A stretch of DNA of 64,000 nucleotides from Kalmanozyma brasiliensis GHG001 (taxonomy: Eukaryota > Basidiomycota > Ustilaginomycetes > Ustilaginales). Where the stretch lies: the NCBI RefSeq assembly GCF_000497045.1, contig NW_015961988.1, positions 186,001 through 250,000 on the forward strand, written 5' to 3'. Each line of letters begins with the position of its first letter. The stretch's first letter is position 1. Both the position numbers and the translations under genes were made by a program. Under the pieces are notes generated by a model. The model searched no databases, had not been told where the DNA came from, and saw only the letters and a list, made by a program, of their open reading frames with translations. Shown piece after piece: positions 31,201 through 40,221 of the stretch.

Positions 31201-32443
31201 CGGACCAATTTCCAGATTGAGAATGTGACATCTGTGGCTTGGATGTGACGGCGAATTGAGGCTTGCGACCGGCAAAGCCGAGACCGTTGATCCATGCCAC
31301 CTTGAGAGCCCTGGTGAGACGCTCTGCGACCCACCAGGCGAGCGGAATGTACATCCACTGTGCGAGCGGAGGGTGATGGAGCATGGCGGTGATGATGAAG
31401 CCGGCAACGGTGACGACATGCGCAATGTAGAACCACTCGTAGAAGCGATTTCGAATGGGACCGATGGAGAGGACGATCATAGCCGTGAGGAAGCCGTACG
31501 AGACCCATCCCCAGCGGAACTTGGTCCACATAAAGACAAAAGTCCAGACTGGCTCGCCGATGCGCGTGTCGACATTGAGCTGAATGCACCAGGTGACGAG
31601 ATGGGCGGTGCCGAAAAGCCAGATGATCCTGCCGCCCCACTTGTGCAAGAAGGAAAGTCGATCGAAGCCGTAGCCGCCAAAGAAGCGCGTCGAGAGCAGC
31701 GCAAAGGGCACCTGCTTGAGCGCCATGATGAGGACGATGGGCACGAGACCCATGGTGATGTCGCCGGTACGGTCGCCCGAAGTCCACCAAGTGCGATAGG
31801 GCAAGGTGCGGTAGGGCGGATAGGTCGAGACGGAAGGGTACGAGCCCTGGCCCCATTGGACTCGCTTGTGCAGCGTCTGGATCGCGCGGCGAGAGAGGCC
31901 GACCATGTTGGTGGTCTGCGGTGGCCAGCTTTCGGCAAAGTTGAAGACGCCGACGCTGGGACTGATAAAGTCGGCGCCGACCAGCGTCAAGACGATGGGT
32001 ACGGCCAGCATAAAGAAAAGCAGCACGACTCGGCCAAAGCTGGGAAAGGTGAAGATCTGTCGATGTGCTAGGGGTGCATAGGCGCGAACGAAGCCCTTGC
32101 TGTCCTTGGTGATGGGATTGCCGTGGATGTCAACGCGCTTGCCCACCTTGTAGACACGGTTCTTGGTGGCCCATCGTTTCCAGAGGGCGCCAATGTAGGT
32201 TCTTTCGCCGACACCGAGCATGTGGAACGACCCGAGGACGAGGCAGACGGCGATGGTGATGAACCACAAGAGGTAGACGTATCGATAGGAGGTGGCGGGT
32301 AGCATGTGGGCGGTGAAGTAGCCCTGGAGGTATTGGTACTTGAGTTGGTCGGGATCGAAGCAGGAGCCGGAGCAGCCACGGTCCGAGCCCGAGCCTGAGC
32401 CCGGAGTGACGCCGGGCGAATAGCCAGGCGAGTAGGACGACAT
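28247..32443 (-). CDS. Ferric-reductase-like flavocytochrome (FRE family), very large
   Basis: Single exon, 1,398 aa, about twice the usual FRE length. N-terminal transmembrane helices lead into the ferric-reductase domain (about 230-365). Its two helices carry heme-ligand histidine pairs at the canonical 14-residue spacing: H267/H281 (LHKWGG... GTAHLVTW) and H342/H356 (AHVV... AMLHH). A Q/H/S-rich insert of about 330 residues precedes the FAD-binding domain (LRTPNKMSWKPGQWVYLNMP; HPFT near 757). The NADPH domain has IVIICGGSGVSFGMSVLEHL near 883 and VAGCGP near 1351, but is split by another disordered insert (about 970-1310). The predicted reaction is NADPH-dependent reduction of Fe(III) or another metal chelate across a membrane. 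There is no EF-hand, so it is not a Nox5-like oxidase. The true substrate is unknown. Confidence 0.87.
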   Translation of the reverse strand: MSSYSPGYSPGVTPGSGSGSDRGCSGSCFDPDQLKYQYLQGYFTAHMLPATSYRYVYLLWFITIAVCLVLGSFHMLGVGERTYIGALWKRWATKNRVYKVGKRVDIHGNPITKDSKGFVRAYAPLAHRQIFTFPSFGRVVLLFFMLAVPIVLTLVGADFISPSVGVFNFAESWPPQTTNMVGLSRRAIQTLHKRVQWGQGSYPSVSTYPPYRTLPYRTWWTSGDRTGDITMGLVPIVLIMALKQVPFALLSTRFFGGYGFDRLSFLHKWGGRIIWLFGTAHLVTWCIQLNVDTRIGEPVWTFVFMWTKFRWGWVSYGFLTAMIVLSIGPIRNRFYEWFYIAHVVTVAGFIITAMLHHPPLAQWMYIPLAWWVAERLTRALKVAWINGLGFAGRKPQFAVTSKPQMSHSQSGNWSEGSQRYMQRPTPPPPHHQQQQQHLQQRPAYYSESFGPQHQQQHQHQQFVPQQQHFISRPHQNGSQHQQMGQDRGDGFYHPADRPPTTLDGSTRGDRTDVSSASSFKYPPQSSRSSENEHTLIGSLADNESRKRSSPPMHDDSFGKQFTTIGAAHPLEEPSESSPERKSMPLERRVTRLSARYDPVNDLLEDYIPSSQPSNADFYPPPPIEALPPLPQQYARHSGADVKYSLQDSFDSAQQQPLSVPGSTYPPLSGRSRNDSSAALAARPSTMFSVMSGSMPRQLRPRPAMSADVAAVIRPGFAFVQLLPGKTLRLTLRTPNKMSWKPGQWVYLNMPNVRFWESHPFTIASAHDADFPVATQFVDADTEKGLAHAQKAKGEERTMVLLVRCRHGFTRQLWNFVAKKRQMQIQAAADAHQGASMYGMPGTAMVPTLGKDTTGVHIRAIVDGPYGSSDRTHWGIHSSIVIICGGSGVSFGMSVLEHLCACMVGAVTLGKGGKGGKKFLTQRVRFVWIVREFSHLQWVAAALRRCIEMVPPEQLQVDLYVTHFNHHSALPQGPRSGSAGGRSHTFSTYKSDVNEYSHHGAPGSISGTTSSADVYSNAARFTEGPEQEEYDITAYDLTHFDGEDQSAPTAVEEEMNKRIRNEGKLRRAKTRRNTVKRKGGRGAKQANVELNRDEQAMEAQRAMYEERHGLRKPQQPYEPEQRPSDGPSLSSRARSHLGAPNYSRPQYAAEQDLADSREGGGRMYGGDGFGGHAWSPEQRDPYRHQGQGAAGDRRHLSPPNSAGLAMPHSPPGSGLGPLSAFASPSPSRPGSANNDLVPPPPFGSASRASTPRMSPSPLGTPYGSEYPLRNSFLDADETDTISRQKAGSSTLNLLNTAVAPAPSPKSPMDDAPIDLDAEEDLDLRVVAELAQPGHPKLDRIIRQEVDRSQGRTLVAGCGPKSLDVVLRSIVSKQIDPTKVRKGDTRGIVNVVSECFEWGG

Positions 32444-33861
32444 GGTGACCAGCGGCGTGAGGTGGAAGGGTGAAGACGCAAGCCTGCTGTAAGGTCGATT
32501 ACGGATCCGATGTGAGATACATTGAGGAGAAGTGGAGTTCCGAATGAGAGCGAAGACGAGTTGTAGATCAAAGCGTGTCCATGGGAGTCAGGCCAGCTTG
32601 GCTGTTGAGAGAGGCTCGACTGTTGTCTGGGCGGTCAGAGGGGCGACAATGAGTGAGTGAGAGGGACACGGCAAGCTGCGCGCGTTGGTGCGAAAGAGCG
32701 TGCTGATGCGTGAGCTGCGGGCCGGAAGTAGAAAGCAGCGTGTGCGCAGGTGCGTGGTGAAGCAGTTCGTGTTGGTCGCAGATGGCGGTCGTACCGAATG
32801 ACAAGGTGATGATGATGGAAAGAGAGGAGGCCGGGCGTAGCGGTGGAGGAGTATCACTCGAGTCTGCGTGTAGATTGCCGCAAAACGGCGACTAAGTCGA
32901 CGAGTCGGAAGAGCAGCGAGTCGGCGTGGCCAGCTTAGTCAGGGCAGACGCAAGCTGTTCGATTCAAGCTGTGATTGTTCTCGAGAGAGTGTGTGTGTGC
33001 GTGACAATGGGAAGGAAGCATGTCAAAGTCGGAAGCAGCCCGAGCCGTAGCCAAGAGAATCGCGAAAGAGGCTCATCAGCGTGGTCGGCTCCATGCCGAG
33101 CTCGTCCCAAAAAGTTGACTGTGGCCGAGGCGCTTGGCACTGTGACTTCGGACTGGGCTCTGATGCGCTGTCGAGAGGTGACGCGCCAAAAATTTCCCTT
33201 TAGAAACCCCTGCCAAGCCCACGGCGAGCCAGACGCGCTCTGCTCTCAACGTGCAGATGAGTTCATATTGTTCAGCCCAAGTCACAGTTCATGTGTCTGA
33301 CGGTCGCGGGCGCTTGCTGTGGGCTGCTGCGAACGGCGAAGTCCGTCCGTCACGCAGCACCGACGTTCGGGATCCTCTTCGAAGCCGTGCTGCTCCGTGG
33401 ACGTCCTGCTGCTCTGCTCGAACTGTCTTCTCTGCGGATAGCGCACTGAATAGCCACGGCCGGGTCATCTTGAGATCGCACGGAAGGATATGCACCTCTG
33501 CAGATTTGTGCTTTTGCGAGCACAAGGTCAAGCTCGACCGGCGCCAGTTCTGCCACATGACTCCGAGCAAGATGCTGCATTGCATTGCCGCAGCGGTCCG
33601 TGATTCCGCGAGGCCTCTCAAGCTCGTCAGCAGCTGTGCTCTGACTGCTGCGAGACAGGCGCCGACGCATCGGCGAATTTTTCAGGTGGCTCAAAAGAGA
33701 GGTACGCGAGCAGCAAGCCGGCAGATCCTCTTCTGGATCCCGTCACGCGTCTCGCCGGGTTCTTTTGGCCGCCTCGGAAATCACGCTTTACTACAGTCGT
33801 CGGCTCTGCATGTATCGAGCTTCATTGCCATAGTTGGTGATTCGATCTACGATAGGACAGC
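32444..33861. other. Intergenic, ferric-reductase promoter and SPP 3' flank
   Basis: 1.4 kb without a supportable gene. A GT microsatellite sits near 32988-33001. A 277-codon plus-strand frame starting near 33251 runs into the SPP gene as antisense and has no domain. No clear GATA-factor site cluster was noticed by eye. Confidence 0.55.
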
Positions 33862-35100
33862 TCACTCATTCTTGACCGCCGATCGACGGTTGGATCTTCT
33901 GGCGGTCTTCACATCCTTTCCGTTCTGGCCATCCTCCTTCTTAGCCTGTTCCTTCTTATTCTCGTCCTTGTCCTCTTCCTCGCCGTCGGTCCAGTTCCAC
34001 ACCTGCTTGAACTCGCCGCGAAGAGCAGCAGTCAAGAAGACAGCACCCGTACAAGCTGGGCTGAGATACAGCAGCGCGGGTTGAGCAGCCTTGAAGAAGT
34101 GCATCACGCCCATCGTCGTAGCCAGGCCTGCCACGTACGCCACCAGCGTAGCCGTAAAGTATGGCTTGCTCCAGCGCGTGTACGACTTGGTGAAGCTCAC
34201 CGACGGCTTGGCCTCGCTTGCGACCAGCTGATCGTACCGCAGTGCCAGCGCGACAAAGATGCCAGGGATCACAATGTCGCCCAGACCCAGCATGGTAAAT
34301 TGCAGCTTGGGCAGCGCCTCTCGAGCTTGAAGCGCGACGACCGCCTCGATGATGTTTTTGGGCCAAACAATCTTGATGGGCGCATCGAAGTTGCGCGCCA
34401 CCGACACCATGACGGGTGTAGCAAACACCCAAAAGATATCGTACACGAACAAGCCTCCGAGCATGATGGCGCCCGTGCGGAACGAGTCGAGCGACATGAG
34501 CGCGATGGCGTTGAGCGAAAGCGACAGAGCGAGCAGGTTGCTGATGATCCAGTTCTTGGTCACGAGGTACACTCCAACCAGCAGAGCGGACACGGCAACC
34601 AGAGCCACGTCGACCGTGGTGAACGAGAGCTTGAAGATGCGCCCTTGCCCGCGTTGGTCGAGAGAGAGTCGGAAGTTGGGCAGCTTCTTCCACAGCTCGC
34701 GACCGACTACACCGCGAGTGAAGGACACCAGCGCCTGACTGAGAGCGAGACAGCCGACAAAGCCAAAGTAGAAGCTGAGCAGGAAGTTGACGTACTTCTT
34801 GTTGAGGTACTTGAAGATGAGGAAGAGGCCGAAAAGGACAGCCGAACCCATGATCGGAAACCACATGGCATCCGACGAGGTCACCTTCTCTATCACATCG
34901 TCGTCCTCCGAGTCCGAGTCCGAGTCGCTGTCAGAGTCGTCCGAATCGTCGCCATACCTGCGCTTCTGCTTGGCAGCTTTGAGGAGGTCTCGTGTCGTCT
35001 TGGGAGTCTTGAGAGACGAATACGAGCCAAAGTAGATGGGAGCAACGGCACCAGCCATGAGCACTCCGTAGGCGATGAAGAGATCGCGATCGTTCGACAT
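33862..35100 (-). CDS. Signal peptide peptidase (intramembrane aspartyl protease)
   Basis: Single exon, 412 aa, nine predicted membrane helices. The catalytic motifs are Y220-D221 (LFVYDIFWVF) and LGLGD275 (MLGLGDIVIPGI), with the PAL motif at 341-343 (AQPALLYLSP). This is the SPP/H13 arrangement. SPP cleaves signal peptides and membrane stubs within the ER membrane and takes part in ER-associated degradation. A strongly acidic Ser-Asp tract (about residues 51-68) sits in the loop between the first two membrane segments. The C-terminal tail is charged (EEEDKDENKKEQAKKED...) and lacks a KKxx retrieval signal. The ATG at 35100 is the first in frame, and the residues that follow start the first helix. 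Confidence 0.94.
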   Translation of the reverse strand: MSNDRDLFIAYGVLMAGAVAPIYFGSYSSLKTPKTTRDLLKAAKQKRRYGDDSDDSDSDSDSDSEDDDVIEKVTSSDAMWFPIMGSAVLFGLFLIFKYLNKKYVNFLLSFYFGFVGCLALSQALVSFTRGVVGRELWKKLPNFRLSLDQRGQGRIFKLSFTTVDVALVAVSALLVGVYLVTKNWIISNLLALSLSLNAIALMSLDSFRTGAIMLGGLFVYDIFWVFATPVMVSVARNFDAPIKIVWPKNIIEAVVALQAREALPKLQFTMLGLGDIVIPGIFVALALRYDQLVASEAKPSVSFTKSYTRWSKPYFTATLVAYVAGLATTMGVMHFFKAAQPALLYLSPACTGAVFLTAALRGEFKQVWNWTDGEEEDKDENKKEQAKKEDGQNGKDVKTARRSNRRSAVKNE

Positions 35101-35864
35101 ACTTGCGAGTCGAATCGAGTAGGTGTGTAAGGATGATGATGTACGCAAGAGTCGCCAGGGTCGGAGGAGGCGTTGTGTGTAGGTCGCCTGGGTCAGAGCG
35201 TGGGAACGCTACGTGTTAAATGAAGCCGAACCGTGGGAATAATCTCGTCGATTCAATCTGCGACGGGGCCGAGTCTTCGATAGAGCAGTAGGGAGTCGTA
35301 GTGATATGGGATCGATACGAGCAGCCTTGACGCTCGATGCCGCTGTCAAGAGTCAGGTGAAAGTACGACGCTAAAGAGAAAGTGTTGGACTCCTGACAGG
35401 GTCTTGAGCACCGAGGCCTCTTCAGAAGAAAGTGACACGTCGAGGCTGCATTTGGCGCGTAGAACGCCGAGATTCGAAATCGCAGTCTAACACTTGAGCT
35501 TCGAATATTTGGAATCGGGAATCGGGTTCCATGAAGCGCGAAATCTCAGGCTTGCGAAGCGTGAGAAACAAAGAAAGCGCTGGAAAGGCGCCCTCAAGCG
35601 AGATGGAAGCCTTTGGAAGGTTGATTCACTCAAGCTCAGCACATCTAATATCCGGCGCCCAACGCGGTGCAACCTTGAGCTCAGCTTCGTCACCAGGGCG
35701 GTGGGCTCGAGCTTAGAGGCGACTGTTGATGGGCACACCTCATGTCAACGCTGGCATCATCGATAGTCCTGACAGGTTAAGTGTCTTCGAAGAGAGCTCT
35801 CTGCTGGACACTCAGCGCGGTGACTTGCGTGGCGGGAAACTTTTTTTCTTTTTTTTAGATTTTA

Positions 35865-35872
35865 TTCAGGAA
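35865..35872 (+). promoter_or_regulatory. Heat-shock element, two units
   Basis: TTCagGAA, two inverted HSF half-sites with the canonical 2-nt spacer, about 400 bp before the J-protein ATG. Weak alone, but it lies 70 bp from a three-unit element. Confidence 0.45.
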
Positions 35873-35942
35873 TTTGTTTGGTGGCCGCCTTGAGAAGTTC
35901 TTGGTGGGAGCGGTATCTGTGCGTGTGTGTGTTCCTTCAGCG

Positions 35943-35955
35943 TTCTGGAAATTTC
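35943..35955 (+). promoter_or_regulatory. Heat-shock element, three perfect units
   Basis: TTCtgGAAatTTC is a perfect TTCnnGAAnnTTC trimer, the minimal binding site for an HSF trimer. It lies 320 bp upstream of the YDJ1-type gene at 36276, where a heat-inducible co-chaperone would be expected to carry it. Confidence 0.65.
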
Positions 35956-36275
35956 AGGCAGCTGCTGCGCTTCCGCGCTTGGTGTGTGATTTCGTGAGAG
36001 TGTCGCTCGACAACGCATTTCAAGATTGTTGCTCTTCCTCCCTTTCTTCATCCCTCAACTCACCACCACTCACCTAGCGGACGTTCTCATTGCGGCTCAT
36101 CGCATACGTTCAGGCTCATCACTGTCAAAGCAAAGCTCCACTTTTGGACACTTGCACCTTCGTCACGGTCCTCGATTCGGCTTCCGATCTCGACGCTCAT
36201 CGTCCGCCGCTCCCGCACCCTCTCAACGCAGGAACAATCGCAAGCACAGTTCCGCCCGCATAACAAACATCCATC

Positions 36276-37502
36276 ATGGTCAAGGAGACCAAGTTCTACG
36301 ACCTCCTCGAGGTCACGCCCGGCGCGTCCGAGGCCGAGCTCAAGAAGGCCTACCGCAAAAAGGCGCTCAAGGAGCACCCAGACAAGGGTGGTGATCCCGA
36401 AAAGTTCAAGGCCATCACCGCAGCATACGAGGTCCTGTCCGATTCGGACAAGCGCGACCTCTACGACCGCTTCGGCGAGCAGGGTCTCGAAGGCGGCGGA
36501 ATGGGCGGCGGCATGGACCCGCAAGACCTCTTCTCGCAGCTGTTCGGTGGAGGTGGCGGCGGCTTCTTTGGCGGTGGAGGTGGACGCCCGCGCGGTCCTC
36601 GCAAGGGCAAAGACCTCGTCCACCGCGTCAAGGTCTCGCTGGAAGAGCTCTACGTGGGCAAGGTCACCAAGCTCGCGCTGCAGAAGCACGTGCTGTGCAA
36701 AAAGTGCGACGGTCGCGGCGGCAAGGAGGGCGCGGTCAAGACCTGCGGTGGTTGCAACGGTCAAGGTATTAAGGTCGTCCTCCGCCAATTGGGTCCCATG
36801 GTGCAGCAGATGCAGCAGACCTGCCCAGAGTGTCAAGGCCAGGGCGAGATCATCAACGCCAAGGACCGCTGCAAGGAGTGCAACGGCAAAAAGATCAACC
36901 AGGAGCGCAAGGTGCTCGAGGTGCGCATCGACAAGGGTATGGAGGATGGTCAGCAGATCACTTTCAAGGAAGAAGCGGATCAGGCGCCCAACACGATCCC
37001 AGGCGATGTGGTCATCGTTGTCGACGAGAAGCCGCACCCTCGTTTCAAGCGCAGGAAGAACGACCTGTTCATCGATGTCGAGGTGGATCTGCTGACCGCG
37101 CTCGGTGGTGGCAAGATCCTGATCGAGCATCTGGACGACAAGGCGCTCTCGGTCGAGATCCCTGCGGGCGAAGTGGTCAAGCCGGGCGACATCAAGGTCC
37201 TCCGTGGTCAGGGCATGCCCAGCTACCGTCACCACGAGATGGGCGACCTCTACGTCAACCTCAGCGTCGTCTTCCCCGAAAGCATCGACGTGGAGCACAT
37301 CCCGCTGCTCGAAAAGGCGCTGCCACCACGCAAGGCGCTGCCAAAAACAAAGAAGGAGGTGGACGTCGAGGATGTGCAGATGGACGAGCTGGACGAGCGC
37401 GAGGCGCGCAACGTCAAGCCCAACGGCGCTGGTGGCCACCCCGGTATGGATGACGACGACGAGGAGGGCGGCGCTCAGGGCGTCAGCTGTGCTCAGCAGT
37501 AG
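36276..37502 (+). CDS. YDJ1: Type I J-protein co-chaperone (YDJ1/MAS5)
   Basis: Single exon, 408 aa. J domain at 1-70 with H34-P-D; Gly/Phe-rich linker (about 70-108: [17 protein letters not shown]). A zinc-binding region follows with four CxxCxGxG-type repeats ([32 protein letters not shown]). The two C-terminal substrate-binding beta domains come next. The protein ends in CAQQ, a CaaX box predicting farnesylation as in yeast Ydj1 (CASQ), which would place part of the protein on the cytosolic face of the ER. It stimulates Hsp70 ATPase and delivers clients, including mitochondrial and ER precursors. Upstream HSEs suggest heat induction. Confidence 0.96.
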   Translation: MVKETKFYDLLEVTPGASEAELKKAYRKKALKEHPDKGGDPEKFKAITAAYEVLSDSDKRDLYDRFGEQGLEGGGMGGGMDPQDLFSQLFGGGGGGFFGGGGGRPRGPRKGKDLVHRVKVSLEELYVGKVTKLALQKHVLCKKCDGRGGKEGAVKTCGGCNGQGIKVVLRQLGPMVQQMQQTCPECQGQGEIINAKDRCKECNGKKINQERKVLEVRIDKGMEDGQQITFKEEADQAPNTIPGDVVIVVDEKPHPRFKRRKNDLFIDVEVDLLTALGGGKILIEHLDDKALSVEIPAGEVVKPGDIKVLRGQGMPSYRHHEMGDLYVNLSVVFPESIDVEHIPLLEKALPPRKALPKTKKEVDVEDVQMDELDEREARNVKPNGAGGHPGMDDDDEEGGAQGVSCAQQ

Positions 37503-37617
37503 ACAGCTTCCCCCATTTTCCCATCGCAGTGTGTACATAAGATTCGCGCAGTCGCAATGACCCCCTAGTTTACATCCGTTTCAGGTTGAATGGGTGAAAT
37601 GAGCGCATCGATGGCGG

Positions 37618-39804
37618 TTATCTAACAATCCACAACCCGCCGCAGTACAAACACTCTGCCGCAGCCTCGAGCAGTTCCTTCTGCCAAGCGCCCTCCGACC
37701 CTTCCGGAAGTCGCGCCTTGGCCCAGCAGCCCGAGCAGACGCGCACCTCGCGGTCCGAGATGGTGGCCAAGCTCACCGAGCAGCGAGGCCACACGTGGCC
37801 TCTGGAACACTTTGTCCAGCCGAGGTCTTGCCTCTGGTCGTCCCAGGAGAGTGTAAGCGGGGACTGGCACGCTGCGCACGTCTCGTCTGTTGGTGTTACT
37901 CCGGTAGTGTGCTGTGCTGCGTCCGGCAGCAAATTGAAGGCGGCGGTGAGGCGGGAGAGCAATCGTTGATTCTCGTCATCTGTGCTTGACCGCTGCGAGA
38001 GATCGGAGCGCCATCGATGGATCCATGATCTCAAGACGGAGGCTCGATACTGCTTTTTCAGGGTCTCCATTTGTGGCGCCTTATCCGAAAGCAGGTCGTC
38101 CAGACGGCACACCAGCAGGTACAGAAGCCGTTGCTGAGCTCCGTTGCTCGGATCGACGTGCGCACTAATCAATGTCCTCCAGCGCTCCTTCACTGCGGAC
38201 AGAAGTTGATCGCGGAAGGCCGCCGGCTGCTGCGATGTGTGCAGGAGAGCCAGGATTATGCGCACCAGAAGATATGGCACGGTGCCCGCAGAGGCTCTCT
38301 GCAGCGCCTCGTCTAGCACCGCCGCCGGAGCGATCCTACCCGACTTGGCGATTTCAAGCTGGTATGAGATGGTGTCCGAGACGTCGTAGCCAAGAAAAGC
38401 GACTCGGTCATTCGTGCGGACTGCGCCCACAATAGAAGCAGCAGAGAGGCTGGAGCCAGACTCGGTCTCGTAGCCCAAGAAGGCTTGGTAGAGGTCGTGC
38501 TTGCGTTGTAAAGCCTCGGTTAGCGGTGGGTATCCTGTGAGCTTGGTCGGGTATATAGGAAGCACGTCCGTGCCTGCTGATTGCAAGGATATGTGGTACT
38601 CGCGAAGGTCTTGAAGGACGACCTTGACGCTCCTGCTGCTGTTGGAGATGTCGCAGATGCTGATGACTGGTGAATAAGGATCGAGTTTGCTGTCTGCCTC
38701 CGTATGCAGTGAGAGAGTCGCTGTCTGTCCGGTGCGTGCGTCGTGGGCGTGCACTCGCCCGATTGTTGCGTAGACAAAGAGATGACCATGCCAGTGCGCC
38801 GCCGTGATCTGACAATGATGGGACTGGACCGGCGTTGCCGTCGACAACAAGACCGAGACCTCCTCCCCTGTGACCTGAAGATCACACATTCGCACGCTGG
38901 ACCCATCTTGGAATGCAATTCGTGCTCGTGCTTCGGCGCCCGTTGCCCGAACGTCCGTGGTCGCCGAGAGCTTCTCGATGCCCGTGTCGCTGACCGGTGT
39001 AGCAGAGATGAACTTGCAGAGGCCTGACACGGGAGCGCATTCCCAGATGACGATGTGGCCAGACCTGGTTCCAGCCACGATAAGGGGCGAGGCATGTTGG
39101 GTTTCCCCGTCACCGTTCTGAGCAGAAGCGTCCAAGTCGATGAACGTCGCAGACAGCACCTCTTTCGCCAATTGCTTCCTCCTTAGCAGCGCGCGTGGTT
39201 GAGAAAAGACCTGCTTTCCTGCACAGTCATTCTGGGCAGATTGTGGAACATCGAGCTGCGTCAAGTCGGCGGCCGGCCCAAGATCGAGAGCGTGGAACAG
39301 CTTCCAGTCGCCTGTCCAAGTATTGAGGGGTGCACCGAGAACGAAGAGGTCCAACTCGGAGGTGGTGGCCAGTATCAGGCAGCTTCCGTGCGGCCCCATG
39401 CCTGGGTTGGACCAGCTCGCCGAAGCCCACCTGGCGCTCTGAAAGCGCGCATCGACAGCGGAATGGTCCGACTCGAGGATGACGCGACTTCGTTCGGAGT
39501 GCTCGTTGTCAAGCAACGTTTTGATGTTGATCTGGGCGACCGAGTGAGGGAAGCCATCCTTCCAGTCTGGATGATACTCGACATCTTGAACACGGGCTTG
39601 TTTGGCGAGATCGATATGCAGACCGGTCAACGGGGATAAGATGATGAGAGCATCGTCTGTGACCACCAGAGCCTGTCCGAGAGCTGACCATTGGAGGTTG
39701 CCGAGAAGCTGCGATCCTGAAGAGAGAGCGATGGAACACGCCCGAATTCGTTCGCGATCTTCCGATGGCGGTACGTTGCGAGATGGACGTGCCTCGACTG
39801 TCAT
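37618..39804 (-). CDS. TFIIIC subunit with C-terminal zinc finger
   Basis: Single exon, 728 aa. The N-terminal half is a WD40-like beta-propeller of the TFIIIC-delta type (GNLQWSALGQALVVTDDALIILSPLTGLHID). The end carries the zf-TFIIIC domain: CAACQSPL, then TKCSRGHVWPRCSVSLATI, CSGCWAK and CLYCGGLW. This pairing is diagnostic of the TFIIIC 90-kDa subunit family (human GTF3C4, S. pombe Sfc9-like). TFIIIC binds the A and B boxes of tRNA genes and recruits TFIIIB for Pol III. It is divergent from the TBC-UBA4 gene, with 417 bp between start codons. Confidence 0.85.
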   Translation of the reverse strand: MTVEARPSRNVPPSEDRERIRACSIALSSGSQLLGNLQWSALGQALVVTDDALIILSPLTGLHIDLAKQARVQDVEYHPDWKDGFPHSVAQINIKTLLDNEHSERSRVILESDHSAVDARFQSARWASASWSNPGMGPHGSCLILATTSELDLFVLGAPLNTWTGDWKLFHALDLGPAADLTQLDVPQSAQNDCAGKQVFSQPRALLRRKQLAKEVLSATFIDLDASAQNGDGETQHASPLIVAGTRSGHIVIWECAPVSGLCKFISATPVSDTGIEKLSATTDVRATGAEARARIAFQDGSSVRMCDLQVTGEEVSVLLSTATPVQSHHCQITAAHWHGHLFVYATIGRVHAHDARTGQTATLSLHTEADSKLDPYSPVISICDISNSSRSVKVVLQDLREYHISLQSAGTDVLPIYPTKLTGYPPLTEALQRKHDLYQAFLGYETESGSSLSAASIVGAVRTNDRVAFLGYDVSDTISYQLEIAKSGRIAPAAVLDEALQRASAGTVPYLLVRIILALLHTSQQPAAFRDQLLSAVKERWRTLISAHVDPSNGAQQRLLYLLVCRLDDLLSDKAPQMETLKKQYRASVLRSWIHRWRSDLSQRSSTDDENQRLLSRLTAAFNLLPDAAQHTTGVTPTDETCAACQSPLTLSWDDQRQDLGWTKCSRGHVWPRCSVSLATISDREVRVCSGCWAKARLPEGSEGAWQKELLEAAAECLYCGGLWIVR

Positions 39805-40221
39805 AGTTGCTACCTGTGCCGCAGCATGTCGAATGACTGAGCCTCTTCGACAAGTGTGATGGTGGTGCGGAAGAGGCGAAGCGTGGGAAGACTAGCCTCG
39901 GATGTCGGAAGGGTCAGCGTCGGCAACTAGCCGATGTGTTGGTCTGAGGGCGGAGACGCGCCGCGTGGGAGGCAAGAAATTACTCCACTCTCAGCCTCCT
40001 GACCAGACTAGCCGATTCCTCGAGCTGAGGTGTTGGACTCCTTCATCCCACTCCAGCTCTTCCCACCGCATTGACGTGACTCACAGCGTCACGATCAGCC
40101 ACGCAGACATCGGACGCTGCCGGCGAGAGGGATGCCGTCGTCTGAAACTGCAGCAGTCAGCGAATCACAATCCAGCTAGACTTCATCCTGGTGATCTCTC
40201 ACGGGCCTCGAGGTTGGCAGC
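39805..40221. promoter_or_regulatory. Bidirectional promoter TFIIIC subunit / TBC-UBA4
   Basis: 417 bp between two divergent ATGs. No recognisable coding frame or TATA box. It probably carries both promoters, which could co-express a tRNA transcription factor and a tRNA-modifying enzyme. Confidence 0.5.

Larger units (their letters stand above)
35101..36275. promoter_or_regulatory. Divergent intergenic region SPP / YDJ1-type J-protein
   Basis: 1.2 kb between divergent starts, without a supportable gene. The right half contains a T-tract (35841-35857) and two heat-shock-element matches (listed separately). The C-rich stretch at 36040-36275 looks like the J-protein leader. Confidence 0.6.

Noticed and set aside
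33251..34084. 277-codon plus-strand frame overlapping the 3' end of SPP
   Set aside because: No domain, poor codon pattern outside the overlap; its right half is antisense to SPP coding sequence.
34081..35130. 349-codon plus-strand frame rich in His, Glu and Arg
   Set aside because: Antisense to the signal peptide peptidase gene; no domain.
36087..37538. 483-codon minus-strand frame
   Set aside because: Antisense to the YDJ1-type gene; a shadow of its GC-rich codon pattern, with no domain.
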